From the NCBI GenBank assembly GCA_963741625.1, contig CAVUIT010000014.1, positions 650,528 through 714,527 on the forward strand: a DNA stretch of 64,000 bases. The letters run 5' to 3'. The notes beneath the pieces were generated by a model. It was not told the origin of the DNA. It ran no database searches and worked only from the letters and a program-made list of their open reading frames with translations. A program made the translations under genes and the position numbers. This document shows positions 45,155 to 55,403 of this stretch, piece after piece. The DNA is from CAWBBA01 sp963741625. Lineage in GTDB: Bacteria > Desulfobacterota > Desulfomonilia > Desulfomonilales > Desulfomonilaceae. Numbering within the stretch: the stretch's first letter is position 1; the number at the start of each line of letters is the position of its first letter.

Positions 45155-45880
45155 TCAGTGGGCCGCCTCCTCTTCCTCCATAGCCTCCGCAAGGACCACG
45201 AGCCTGTCGCACATCTTGGCTATGTATTCGTTAATTCCGGTGATGGAGTCCAGAATGTCCAGATAAAGCGACGAGGCTTGAGGTGAGCTGAATCCCCGCT
45301 CCAGGCGTTCCCAGTGAGCTAGCCGAGCATCTTGAAGAGCTTGGCTGAGATTTTGGCCATCAGTTAGGATACGAGACACAAGGAATCTATTGGTGGTCAC
45401 GAAGGCATCGCGAAGGTTGACCAACATGTCTGCCAAAAGTGCGAAGAGTTGATCGAGTTCGGCATGGGCCTTGTCACCGAACGGGATTCCGTCTCGGGCT
45501 TTAATGCGGCAGCATCTCAGGATGCTCTCCAGCAAGTCTCCTACCCTTTCCAAGCGGTAGGGGAAACGGATAAGATCACCGAGCCGCACCGTCTTTACCT
45601 CGGAGGATAGCAAATTCCTGGTCAGCACCTTTTCCTGTTCATGGACATCTTTTGCCAGTGCCTCGCATTTGTTCATCTGTGCTTGGGATCCACTGACGAC
45701 GGCCTTTGAGAGCAAGCGGGTAATTTCAATCGCTTTGCTGACCATTATCAACAAGCCCTCTTGTAGCGCGACGGTCTCGGAAAAGGGTTTTTCGTGGAAT
45801 TCTTCCAGCCTCAGAGCCTCGGAATCGAGCTTGGGGCTGATCATCCGAAAAGGGTTCACAACTATGCGATGGTCTTTCAT
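45155..45880 (-). CDS. PhoU-like helical protein
   Basis: A 241-residue all-helical protein starting at ATG 45880 after AGGAGGTGA. It shows the PhoU-type pattern: MVSKAIEITRLLSKAVVSGS, then MNKCEALAKDVHEQEKVLTR (~65-90), LIRFPYRLERVGDLLESILR (~100-120) and a second three-helix bundle (ADMLVNLRDAFV ... SITGINEYIAKMCDRL). The ExxxD metal motif is only partly kept. PhoU and DUF47 proteins regulate phosphate or Na/Pi uptake. No transporter is adjacent here; pstS lies 9 kb away. It is probably a stand-alone regulator of a phosphate or cation carrier. Confidence 0.75.
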   Translation of the reverse strand: MKDHRIVVNPFRMISPKLDSEALRLEEFHEKPFSETVALQEGLLIMVSKAIEITRLLSKAVVSGSQAQMNKCEALAKDVHEQEKVLTRNLLSSEVKTVRLGDLIRFPYRLERVGDLLESILRCCRIKARDGIPFGDKAHAELDQLFALLADMLVNLRDAFVTTNRFLVSRILTDGQNLSQALQDARLAHWERLERGFSSPQASSLYLDILDSITGINEYIAKMCDRLVVLAEAMEEEEAAH

Positions 45881-46252
45881 TCTGAATCACCTCCTGATGC
45901 TGCACTGGATTTTGGGAGAGCAAGAGCCGTGCCATGACAGTATGCAAGACGCGAGGCTGTACCAAAGGGCTAGGAGCCTGACATACTAAGATTTTTCCTT
46001 GACAGCCCTTGAGATATGCCAACCAAATAGACGCCATCGTGCTATGAATTCGGGAAAGTCCCGCGAATGCGGGATCACGCAACAGCCGCCGAGACCGACA
46101 TATCGTCCTTTAAGCTCGCCGTCGCGCCCCCGGAAACGGCTCAAACAATTGTCAGGATTTTTTGCGATTTGTAAAGGATGAATTTACCAGCCATGTCAGT
46201 GCTGGTTTTGCCACCAACCGATCCTCACTGTTTGGTGGTGAACCGGTACTAC
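45881..46252. other. intergenic region
   Basis: No gene is seen. It holds the promoter of the PhoU-like gene and the 3' end of the egtD operon. Confidence 0.5.
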
Positions 46253-47257
46253 TCACCAACCAGACTTTCGCACTACCTCCGCAATCGAGAACCATCCTTT
46301 GGGGTCCGAATGCCATCCGGCGATCATCAGGCCGGCCTCATCGACCATCTTTTCCCCGGTTGCCCGGCTAAACTTGCGGCATATCTCGGTACGTATGGTT
46401 TCCCCTTTGTCCAGAGTTACAGACAATCCGAGATCGCGAATATGGGCAGTGACCGGACAATTGGCTCGCAGGTGCATTTCTACTCGCTCGCTGTGCGGAT
46501 CAAAAAAAGCTACATGTTCGAAATCATTCAGATCAAATGTGGCGTCCAACTCACGATTCAATACCAGGAGAATGTTCTTATTGAAGGCCGCTGTTATCCG
46601 TTGCGCATCATTGTACGCAGCTTCCAAGATTCCTCTGGGCTTCAACATATCGAGGCCCAAGAGAAAGCGGTCGCCCGTTCTAAGGGTCTCGGCAACAGCC
46701 CTTAGGAAGATTCGGCACTCGTCTTGATCTAGATTACCGATAGTGCTCCCGAAGAAAAGAAGAAGCTTGCGACGGTCAGAAGGGATGTTGGTCAGATCCC
46801 GCGTGAAGTCCGCCTGCACAGCAGCCACCTTTAATTCCGGGTAGCGCCTCACCAATCCTTGGGCCGCGGACAGAAGGGCTGCCTCGCTTATATCCACAGG
46901 CACATAACGAGTAGTCGCGCGACGTGAACGCCCCATGGCATCTAACAGAGCACGAATTTTCAGGTTCGAGCCCGAACCCAATTCCACCAGGTCGCCTTTG
47001 TCAAATCCATCGATCAGTTCGCCTGCGTCTCGCCGCAAAACGGACAATTCCGTGCGCGTCGGGTAGTATTCCGGGAGCAGACAAATCTGTTCGAATAATC
47101 TCGATCCACGTGCATCGTAAAAGTATTTACTGGGTATGAATTTTTGATCCGCGGTCAAGCCGCGGCGGACGTCTCTCGCTATTTGCGAGACGGCTAATTT
47201 CTTCGGGCCGTTTTGGACCCTAATCTCTCTCTCTTCGGCCAGCAAAGCCTGATACAT
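46253..47257 (-). CDS. egtD: L-histidine N-alpha-methyltransferase (EgtD-like)
   Basis: A 334-residue protein starting at ATG 47257 after GAGGGGGAG. EgtD methylates histidine three times with SAM to give hercynine, the first step to ergothioneine. Family marks are clear: IPSKYFYDARGSRLFEQICL, LPEYYPTRTEL, DLVELGSGSNLKIRALLDAM (SAM site), LLFFGSTIGNL, AAFNKNILLVLNRELDATFD, and RVEMHLRA. The His-binding Asn (IGNL), Tyr (AAYNDA) and Glu (RTEICRKF) of mycobacterial EgtD are kept; its nearby Ser is Cys here. The Met and Glu that set His over other amino acids are kept. It lies 21 bases after the fused Mo-pterin/cysteine desulfurase gene, so they form an operon. Confidence 0.92.
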   Translation of the reverse strand: MYQALLAEEREIRVQNGPKKLAVSQIARDVRRGLTADQKFIPSKYFYDARGSRLFEQICLLPEYYPTRTELSVLRRDAGELIDGFDKGDLVELGSGSNLKIRALLDAMGRSRRATTRYVPVDISEAALLSAAQGLVRRYPELKVAAVQADFTRDLTNIPSDRRKLLLFFGSTIGNLDQDECRIFLRAVAETLRTGDRFLLGLDMLKPRGILEAAYNDAQRITAAFNKNILLVLNRELDATFDLNDFEHVAFFDPHSERVEMHLRANCPVTAHIRDLGLSVTLDKGETIRTEICRKFSRATGEKMVDEAGLMIAGWHSDPKGWFSIAEVVRKSGW

Positions 47258-47278
47258 ATCACTCCCCCTCTCATTTCG

Positions 47279-50200
47279 TCAGCGGCAAGGAACGAACCGA
47301 ATTCCTGAGGATACGTCTCTCATTAGTTCGCCCAAAAGCCCCACAGTGCGGTCAATTTCGCCCTCGGTGTTACCGATTCCCAGTGAAAATCTCAGGGCGC
47401 AATGAGCGTCCGCTTCAGATAGACCCATCGCCAACAACGCGTGTGAAGGATCCGGCGAACCCGCTCGGCACGCCGACCCGGATGAAAGTGCAACCCCCTT
47501 CTGATCCATCGCCAGAACAACGGACTCACCCCGCAGGTCGGGCAATGTTACGTTCAGTGTATTGGGGAGCCGATTTTCCCTCGGACCGTTGAGTCTTGCC
47601 CCAGGAACGAGATCTCGGATGCCTCGTTCCAATCGGTCCCGGAGCGCCTGCACATCAGCCATTCTTGGCAGCCGCTGCACGGCTAATTCAGCCGCCTTCC
47701 CCAGCCCTGCGATACCTGGTACGTTCTCGGTTCCTGCACGTAATTCGTGTTCCTGTTTGCCACCGTGCACCAAGGGGTCCAGCGTTACTCCCTGCCGCAC
47801 ATACAGTGCCCCCACGCCTTTCGGACCATGAAGTTTGTGAGCCGACAGGGTGAGCAGGTCCACGCCAAGCTCCTGAACATCGAGCGGAATCTTTCCTACG
47901 GCTTGAACCGCGTCCGTGTGGAAGAGCACTCCCCGTGAGTGCGCCACCATAGCCAGCTCACCTGTTGGCTGTATGGCCCCGGTTTCATTGTTCGCGGCCA
48001 TGATGCTGACCAGTATGGTCTCGGGCTTAATCGCCGCCTTCAGATCCGCGGGATCCACAAGTCCTTCCTGGTCCGCTTTCAGGTGAGTAACCTCGAATCC
48101 GAAATCCTGGAGCCATCGGCAAGCCGCCAAAACTGCAGGATGTTCAATGGCGGAAGTTATGATGTGCTTGCCCCGGAGCCGGTGAGCAAAAGCCACTCCT
48201 TTGATCGCCAGATTATCCGCCTCGGAGCCTCCGCCAGTAAATATAATCCGCCGAGCCGTGCAGTTGAGCAATTGCGCCACACTCCGCCGCGCCGACTCAA
48301 TCGCAAAACGGGCTTGATTACCCGGGTGATGTATGCTGGATGCGTTTCCATAAATCTCTTCCATGAGCCGGCTCATGATCTTACCGACCTCGGGATCTAC
48401 TGGCGCGGTGGCGTTGTGATCCAAATAGATCCGCCGCTGAGCCTGAGAGGGTTTGTGGCTCTTCTTGAGCCGTACTCCTCCTCGCGGGTCTTCCGCTGAT
48501 TCCGCAATGAGTTCTCCCGCACCTGCCCTTACTTTGACAACGTCACAGAGCAGTGCCTTGTACACGGGAAAACCGGATATGGGGTCATAGCGGTTGAGAT
48601 CGGTCAGCTCATTGACATTGCACTTTTGCCAGGCTTCCGGTCCAAGCGGACCGCCGCCGCCCATGTCCGCATCAATAACACCAGGCATTATTCCGTCCGT
48701 GACTTGAGCACGGAAGCTTGTCCGCCCGCGGGGCGTTATCACGTCCACGAGATCTCCGTGAACTATGCTTCTCGCGAAGGCATCCGCACTGTTCATCATG
48801 ACCGTCGGCTCGGGGCGGTCCTTGATGAGGCCGGGAATGCCGTGAAACTGGGATCGGAAATCGTTGGTGACCCGCGATCCGGAGTTAAACACCAGCGGAA
48901 AACTCTTCGCCAGTTCCGGCTGCGCCAGGGGCCCTTCCCCGGGCTCAGTGTACACAGGTAGCGGATCGTAACCATGTTCTTGTAGAATGGTGGACGCGAT
49001 CTCAAACTTGCCGGTAGGCGTTTGGAAACCGGGTTCCCCATCACCCCGCAAAAGGCCCTTCTCCCACTTCTTGTATTGCATCATGGTCGTGGGAACTTGG
49101 ACTATTCCGCCGGCAGAGCGGACGTCCTCAAGAGAAAAACCGGAGCCTTTCAGCACGTGGCGGAGAAGCTCCTCTTCAGTCTGTGGGTACAGGTGCCCGT
49201 AGCCCAGACGTTGAGCTAATTCCGCCAAGATAAAAAAACCGGGCCGAGCCTCGCCCACGGGTTCAATGACCCTTTCCCGCAAGCGGAAAACCGGGCCATA
49301 TACCATGTAGGACTCAATTTCATAATAAGTCGTCGCGGGCAGTACTATGTCCGCGTAAGCAGCGTCTGCCGTTAAGAACCGGTCAACGGACACCAGAAAA
49401 TCCAGGGAACTCAGCGTGTTCCGCCATACGGCTGGCTGCGGCCATGCCGTGATGATTGAGCCTCCCACAATAATGAGGGACTTGATGGGGTAGGGTTTGC
49501 CCTCCAGCACCGCTTCGGGTAGGGCAATCGCATGGGATTCACCACGATAAGCGCTGTACACGGGGAACCGATCACGCCCCAGGGCCTTGCGGACGTCCGG
49601 ATTTGCAATATGTCCCTCCCGATTGATGGGGAATTGATTTTGCGGCATGGTGAAACATCGGCCCCCTGGAACATCCAACTGGCCGGCCAATGCCCACAGT
49701 ACAAGAGTGGCCCGGATGGCCTGCACCCCGCTGTCGCTATATTCGAGACCACTGTACATGACAGGAGATGCGCCCCGAGTCTGAGCGATGCGTCGTGCAA
49801 GGTTCCGGACCGTTTCTTGAGGCACTCCGGTAATGGATTCCACCACGTCCGGCCGGAAATGTTGGACATAACGAGCGAAATCCTCGAAGCCGTGGGTCCA
49901 ATTTCGCACAAAGGCCTCGTCATAAAGCTCTTCTTCGATGAGCACATTACAGAGGCCCAAAGCAAGAGCGCCATCAGTCCCCGGCCGGATTGGTATCCAT
50001 TGCGCTTCCGTCAGAGTTGCTGTGCCCGTCCGCCGTGGGTCGATCACGATGACCTCCGCTCCTCGGGCACGGGCATTCATGATTCGGGTCAAGTCAAGAG
50101 GCGGAGAGTCAGTAGCAGGATTCGCGCCCCACACTACGATGAGTTGGGCATTCTCGAGGTCCGAGAACATGTTGATCAGCATTCCGCCCATCGTCACATG

Positions 50201-50698
50201 CGGTGCAATCATGGCAAAGGATACGTAACAGAGTGCCCCGACCCCTAATGTGTTGGGCGACCCAAAAGGGAAGAGCAGACTGGAAGCAGAAGAGACGGCC
50301 ACATCTTTGGGCTGAAAAATGTCACATTTGGCAAGCTCGAAACTACCGCGGCCTGTGTATATCGCGGTGGCCTCGGGACCGTCGTGTGCTTTTATAGCTT
50401 GTAGCTTGTCAACTATGATATTGTAGGCGTCATCCCAGGATATACGTTCAAACTCGTACGTTCCTTTGGGGCCTACCCTGCGCAGCGGATGAAGAACTCG
50501 ATCCGTGAATATACGATTTCGCCTGAGTGACGGCCGAGCTTACAGATGGCCCCCCACTCGGATTCACTATCCGCTCTCGCTTCAGCCACTTTGCCGGATG
50601 AATCGTAAACGACGTTAACCCAACAGCCCGCCGGACAGATCCCGCAAATTGCCCGCTTGGAGTTGGAACCACAGGACTCTTCAGCCTGAAGGTTTCAT
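47279..50698 (-). CDS. Mo-pterin oxidoreductase fused to a cysteine desulfurase, N terminus frameshifted
   Basis: About 1,140 residues when repaired; 1,007 in the uninterrupted frame from 50302. ATG 50698 leads to a 4Fe-4S Mo-pterin start (CGICPAGC ... AICKLG). Two shifts interrupt this part: a likely +1 at 50685 and a -1 near 50507. The Mo domains follow (GSPNTLGVGALCYVSF, a likely Cys ligand; VVWGANPATDSPP; VIDPRRTGTATLTEA; GGRCFTMP; DIVLPATTYYE; C-terminal NSGSRVTND ... VHGDLVDVITPRG). At ORF residue ~624 a full NifS/IscS domain begins (YLDHNATAP; SAHKLHGPKGVG with the PLP Lys ~823; SSGSACRAG with the persulfide Cys ~945). The two parts share one frame. It precedes egtD by 21 bases. It may supply sulfur to the Mo or a substrate. 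Confidence 0.9.
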
Positions 50699-51586
50699 CA
50701 AATCCCCAAAAGGAAAACACAGTATTGCGTCAGTTCATAGTAGTTCACTAAAGAAAAAGTCAATTATTACGATGCGCTCCATTGCAACTGACTCTTGTCG
50801 CGCTTTAATCGCCTTGGCTTACAGCCACGCTAAACTTAATGCTGCCAGATGCGAAATGATTGTACCTTCAAGGATACGCAGCCCTTTATTAGTTGTCAGC
50901 TTGTAATCTTCTCCCGCAACATAATACTGAGGTCTCAAGTAATTGAGATCGAGGAGATGGGTCGGATGTTTTTTATTCTATTGCTCCAAGAGGAGCCGGT
51001 GAGCATTCATGGTCCCACTCTTGCCCCCGCATCCGTTGCCCCGCCCCTCGAAGATCGAACAGGTCGCTCGAAGAAAACATAGCTAAGAGCGTTCAGCCGA
51101 GTTCACTCGCCTTCTAAAACCTCCCCTATTTTTCACACCCGGCATTGAAAGCATTCTTTTGGTCTTCCATTTGTTTGTGTTATCAATTCCATTTCAATGC
51201 CTTCCCCGCTTTCGAACAACGTGCAACCTATCACTTACCATACTCCGGCGATTCTATTCGTACTCGCTGTCTCGCTCCATTTGCTCTCAAGCGTTACTGT
51301 GGCGCCTATAATTAGCACCATAAGAACACTCTCGACATTTCCTTCGCTACCCGTTTTTAACATTCTCAATTAATGGCGTCACCAGACAGCCATTTCTGAT
51401 TATAGGGTAGACATCTCAATAGTTCCTGTCAAGTATTCACAACTCGAGGAAGTAACCCAAGCCTTATTGCACAGGGTCCGAAAAAACCTTGATCAAGGGT
51501 CCCAAGACCTTTAGGATGAAATAATAGCCGCAGAATTTCGGAGGGGTTGTCTAACTTCATCACCAAATTTGGGGAGGAGAAAGAAC
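50699..51586. other. long intergenic region upstream of two operons
   Basis: About 0.9 kb without a credible gene. It is the divergent control region between the minus-strand Mo-pterin/egtD operon and the plus-strand DJ-1/PfpI gene. No riboswitch or clear operator was recognised. Confidence 0.5.
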
Positions 51587-52169
51587 ATGGGAGCCAAGAA
51601 AATTCTGATGTTGGTCGGGGACTACGTGGAGGATTACGAGGTCATGGTGCCGTTCCAGGCCCTACTGATGGTTGGGCATACGGTTCACGCGGTTTGCCCT
51701 GACAAGAAGGCCGGCGACATAGTGCGGACCGCAATTCATGACTTTGAAGGGGACCAGACTGTACAGCGAGAAACGAGGGCACAATTTCACCTTGAACGCC
51801 ACGTTCTCGGAAACAAAGGCTGAGGATTATGACGCTCTGGTCATTCCAGGGGGCCGTGCTCCGGAGTACATCAGACTCAACGAAGGAGTGCTCAAGGTGG
51901 TGCGCCATTTTGCCGAGAAAAACAAACCCATAGCTTCTATCTGCCACGGAGCGCAGGTGCTCGCCGCGGCGGGGGTTGTTGGGGGCAAATCCTGCTCGGC
52001 CTATCCCGCGGTGGGTCCTGACGTCAACAGCGCTGGGGGTAAATGGGTCGATATTCCCTTGGACAAGGGCCATGTGGACGGTAATCTGGTAACCGCACCT
52101 GCCTGGCCTGCGCACCCAGACTGGCTGGCGAAGTTCCTACAGGTTCTCGGCACCAAGATTGAGCCGTAA
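51587..52169 (+). pseudogene. DJ-1/PfpI family protein, frameshifted
   Basis: ATG 51587 follows GGGGAGGAGAAAG. KKILMLVGDYVEDYEVMVPF and DALVIPGGRAPEYIRL, then KPIASICHGAQVLAAAGVV with the nucleophile-elbow Cys, define a PfpI/YhbO-type class I glutamine-amidotransferase fold. Members act as chaperone/deglycase-like or protease-related stress proteins. The first frame runs past AIHDFEGDQT and then stops. Removing one G near 51761 (ACTGTACAG) joins it to YSEKRGHNFTLNATF. The native length is about 194 residues. It is a +1 break of uncertain reality. Confidence 0.82.
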
Positions 52170-52795
52170 CAGTGCTCGCACCTTCCTCGGCTGTTGCCGG
52201 TTCCCTAACGAGGGGCGCAGCGAGGAGGCTGTCTCAAAATCGTCGTTGGGGACATCCTTACGGTAGGGGCGCTTCGAGAAGCGCCCTGATTTTGGGCGGT
52301 TCACGAACCGCCCCTACAGCACCCAGGTCATCTCCCGCCCGAATTTCTTGTTTTGAGACAGCCTCGGCCGCTGCGCCCCGCAATCGGCTCAGTTCACTCA
52401 TTCCCTGCGTCCCCTTTTAAACACGACTATCACCTGTGCAATTTTTAAATCATTTTGTCGGTCCGCATAACTGCGGTTTGGGCAATTGCCATGAACTTTC
52501 CCTGGTGCCTCTTTTTCAAAATCTTGCCGGTCAGACTTTGTCACTTTGAGTCTTCAAAGAGGCTGCCACGCACTAGGCTCAAACCGTTTACCTCTCCGGA
52601 TCTTTTCATTTTTTGCGCTGAAACGGATCCTTCTCTGTCCTATCTGGTTCATTCCGATCTCGCAGGGCACTGCTAACCTTTTTCTAACAAAGCCTTAATG
52701 TGTTCGCCACAAACCTACGATACAACATAGCTGTCGAATTGAGTGTCAACTGTAACTGAAAGCGGGCGCATTAGCCTTCCGAAGGATTATGAACG
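52170..52795. other. gene-free region with foldback element
   Basis: No gene is seen. It contains the foldback element at 52212-52379 and the promoter region of the arsC operon at its right end. Confidence 0.5.
52212..52379. repeat. MITE-like foldback element
   Basis: About 168 bp. Terminal inverted repeats of ~28 bp (GGGGCGCAGCG, then GAGGCTGTCTCAAAA) flank an inner palindrome pair (AGGGGCGCTTCGAGAAGCGCC and GGGCGGTTCACGAACCGCCC). No coding capacity. Such elements are thought to be moved by a transposase elsewhere in the genome. Confidence 0.7.
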
Positions 52796-53263
52796 ATGTC
52801 ACAAGCTAGCCGGTCGAATCGAAGCAGGTTGAGAATCCTCTTCCTTTGCACTGGAAACGCTTGCAGAAGCCAGATGGCCGAAGGCTGGGTCCGACATCTG
52901 TATGGAGACACAATAGAAGTGGCTTCTGCTGGGGTTGAGAAGCACGGCCTGGACCCGCGAGCTGTCAAGGTCATGGCAGAGGCAGGAATAGACATTTCGA
53001 GTCACCAGTCCAAGCGAATCGATGACTTGCCCAACCTGGAATTTGACTACGTCATCACGCTGTGTGACAAGGCCAAGGAGAGTTGTCCATTCTTTCCAGG
53101 CGATGCTAAGCTCATCCATGCGGGGTTTCCTGATCCTGTCGCACTTGCAAAGGACACACCCGATGAAGAGCAGAAGCTCTTGCACTACCGTCGCGTAAGG
53201 GACGAGATAGCTGCTTTCTTGGAGAAGCTTCCTGAGGCGCTGCCGAGGCTAAGTGACGAGTGA
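52796..53263 (+). CDS. arsC: arsenate reductase of the low-molecular-weight phosphatase type
   Basis: A 155-residue protein. The P-loop LCTGNACRSQMAEG (C-x5-R) and FDYVITLCDKAKESCPFFPG with the resolving Cys pair are characteristic of thioredoxin-linked ArsC. It reduces arsenate to arsenite, and related enzymes act as tyrosine phosphatases. The IQSGKRIDDL segment is present as HQSKRIDDLPN. The PhoB-like gene follows 24 bases later on the same strand, which ties arsenate to the phosphate-type response. No arsenite pump is nearby. Confidence 0.88.
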   Translation: MSQASRSNRSRLRILFLCTGNACRSQMAEGWVRHLYGDTIEVASAGVEKHGLDPRAVKVMAEAGIDISSHQSKRIDDLPNLEFDYVITLCDKAKESCPFFPGDAKLIHAGFPDPVALAKDTPDEEQKLLHYRRVRDEIAAFLEKLPEALPRLSDE

Positions 53264-53287
53264 TCATCGAGCAAGCGGAGAATGATT

Positions 53288-53974
53288 ATGGCCAGAGAAA
53301 AGATTCTTGTGGTTGACGACGAGGAAGATATCCTTGAATTGGTAAGGTATAACCTCTCGAAAGAGCGATATCGCGTAACCAGTGCCCTATCCGGTGAAAT
53401 TGCGTTGCAAAAGGCCCGAGAGGAGCACCCAGACCTAATTCTGCTGGATCTGATGCTCCCCGGCCTTGATGGGCTAAGTGTCTGCCGGGAACTGAAACGC
53501 GACCCTGCGATCGGTAGTACTCCCATAATCATGCTCACTGCCAAAGGAGAGGACGCGGACATTGTCGTAGGGTTGGAATTGGGCGCTGATGACTACATTG
53601 TCAAACCATTCAGTCCTCGGGTTTTGCAGGCACGCATCAAGGCTGTCCTCAGGAGAAGAGAACATGACGAGGCTGACGACGCGTTAATACGGATACACGA
53701 TCTCAGTATATATCCGGCTCGCCATGAAGTACTGCTAAAAGGGATCCCCATTATTCTGACCACAACGGAGTTCCGGATCCTGCATTTTCTAGCCCGACGC
53801 CCGGGATGGGTCTTCAGTCGCGAAAAAATAATTAATGCCGTCAAAGGGGAAGACTATGCGGTTACGGACCGATCTGTCGATGTTCAGATCGTGGGCCTGC
53901 GAAAAAAGCTTGGCTCGGCCGGTGATTGCATCCAAACAGTCAGGGGTGTCGGTTACAAATTCAAAGAGTCATGA
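53288..53974 (+). CDS. OmpR/PhoB-type response regulator
   Basis: A 228-residue regulator from ATG 53288 (GCGGAGAATGATT upstream). Its receiver has DDEED, phospho-acceptor Asp in LLDLMLPGLDGL and the Lys of VKPFSP. The C-terminal winged helix has LTTTEFRILHFLARRPGWVF and TDRSVDVQIVGLRKKLG, the OmpR/PhoB signature. With pstS downstream and arsC upstream, PhoB-like control of phosphate or arsenate genes is likely. A second kinase gene lies further on (55404). It is co-transcribed with arsC. Confidence 0.92.
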   Translation: MAREKILVVDDEEDILELVRYNLSKERYRVTSALSGEIALQKAREEHPDLILLDLMLPGLDGLSVCRELKRDPAIGSTPIIMLTAKGEDADIVVGLELGADDYIVKPFSPRVLQARIKAVLRRREHDEADDALIRIHDLSIYPARHEVLLKGIPIILTTTEFRILHFLARRPGWVFSREKIINAVKGEDYAVTDRSVDVQIVGLRKKLGSAGDCIQTVRGVGYKFKES

Positions 53975-54081
53975 AATGGTGACCCTCGGGTTTGGAAAAG
54001 CGTGGGGGAGGAGCATTTACATCCCTCTGCCATTCATAGGATCGATTGTGAGAAAATTGAGTTTCGCGGGTGAACTACTAT

Positions 54082-54178
54082 GGTTAAGATCCCTCACCCT
54101 TCCCTCTCCCGCCAGGGGAGAGGGTTTCCTCATTCCCCTCCCTCGACGGGAGGGGTTAGGGGAGGGTGACCTTAACCC
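54082..54178. repeat. palindromic repeat between regulator and pstS
   Basis: GGTTAAGATCCCTCACCC and its inverted partner GGGTGACCTTAACC enclose CTCTCCCGCCAGGGGAGAGG and CTCCCTCGACGGGAGGGG hairpins. It is a common dispersed type in Gram-negative genomes and could also act as a two-way terminator between the convergent genes. Confidence 0.7.
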
Positions 54179-54202
54179 AAAACTCGACCTGTTTCACCAT
54201 AG

Positions 54203-55174
54203 TTACTTGGCTGCCAATTGCTTCAAATCTTCTTCGGCCAGCGTCTTGGACACCGGATAGAAGCCGTCCTTAATTACTACCAGCTGCCCTTCTTTTGAGA
54301 GGACGTACTTGATAAACTCCGTCATGAGCGGATCCAGCGCCTGCCCCGGTTTCTTGTTAAAATAGATGTAGAGGAACCGGGCAAGCGGATAGTCTCCGCT
54401 GTACGCGTTCTCAGCCACGGCTTCGAAACATTTTCCTTCTTTAGTGGAAAGCGGCACTGTTCTCACATCCGCCGTCTTGTAACCTACGCCGGAGTAGCCA
54501 ATGCCATATTTATCGGCGGCCACACCCTGCACAACAGCGGAAGAGCCGGGCTGCTCCTTCACCTTATCGCTGTAATCGCCATGGAAAAGAGCCACGTCCT
54601 TGAAATACGCGTAGGTCCCGGACGCGGAATTACGTCCGTACAGAGAAATAGGCTTGTCGGCCCATTCACCTGTAAGGCCGAGATCGCCCCACGTCTTAAC
54701 CTCTTTGGCGGCCCCGCCTTTCCGCGTCTTCGAGAAGATTGCGTCGATCTGCTTCATGGTGAGGCATTTGATGGGATTGTCCTTGTGGACGAAAACGGCC
54801 AGGGAGTCCACCGCTGTACGGATGGTTGAAGGTTTGTAGCCGAATTTCTTTTCAAAAGCCTGGATCTCGCTAGATTTCATTTCTCGTGACATCGGGCCGA
54901 ACTGAGCAGTTCCTTCGATGAGGGCCGGCGGTGCGGTCGCTGAACCCTTGCCTTCGATGGCTAATTTGACGGCGGGATATTTGCCTCGGAAGCCTTCAGA
55001 CCAAAGGGTCATAAGGTTGTTCAGGGTGTCCGAACCGATCGACTTCACGGTTCCGGAAACTCCGCTGACCGGCTTGTACGACATAAGATTGGGGTCCACC
55101 TCAACGCCGAAAGCTGTGGACGCGAGGAACAGGCCAAGTGATACGGCAATTAACAGATTCTTTTTCAATGTCAT
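54203..55174 (-). CDS. pstS: phosphate ABC transporter substrate-binding protein
   Basis: A 323-residue periplasmic protein with signal peptide (MTLKKNLLIAVSLGLFLAST, cleavage near AFG). GSDTLNNLMTLWSEGFRGKY, GKGSATAPPALIEGTAQFGP and the PISLYGRNSASGTYAYFKD segment match the PstS family phosphate-binding pocket. The C terminus ends in a typical alpha/beta domain (PLARFLYIYFNKKPGQ). GGAGGTGA precedes ATG 55174. It lies convergent with the PhoB-like gene. No pstCAB genes are within the window, so the transporter may be encoded elsewhere or this is a sensor or scavenger. Confidence 0.9.
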   Translation of the reverse strand: MTLKKNLLIAVSLGLFLASTAFGVEVDPNLMSYKPVSGVSGTVKSIGSDTLNNLMTLWSEGFRGKYPAVKLAIEGKGSATAPPALIEGTAQFGPMSREMKSSEIQAFEKKFGYKPSTIRTAVDSLAVFVHKDNPIKCLTMKQIDAIFSKTRKGGAAKEVKTWGDLGLTGEWADKPISLYGRNSASGTYAYFKDVALFHGDYSDKVKEQPGSSAVVQGVAADKYGIGYSGVGYKTADVRTVPLSTKEGKCFEAVAENAYSGDYPLARFLYIYFNKKPGQALDPLMTEFIKYVLSKEGQLVVIKDGFYPVSKTLAEEDLKQLAAK

Positions 55175-55403
55175 TCACCTCCAAGACACATGATCTATGA
55201 ACCGGGATTGGGGTTCACAAATAACATGAGTGTGCTGTGTTAGAAAAGTGTTAGGTGCTCACCAAAAAACGATGAAATGAGGACATCGGGTTCTGTGAAC
55301 TGTGGCCCGATGCCTTTTTTGCCCTTGACTTGCCCACAATAATAAATCAACATTATTCTGTCTATTAACAGGCTTAAAGTCTGAGCAAGATTGGTAAACA
55401 TCA

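Noticed and set aside
50682..50698. In-frame TGA after MKPSG in the Mo enzyme as a selenocysteine codon
   Set aside because: The conserved Cys motif downstream is in a different frame from this TGA, so a frameshift, not selenocysteine, explains the stop.
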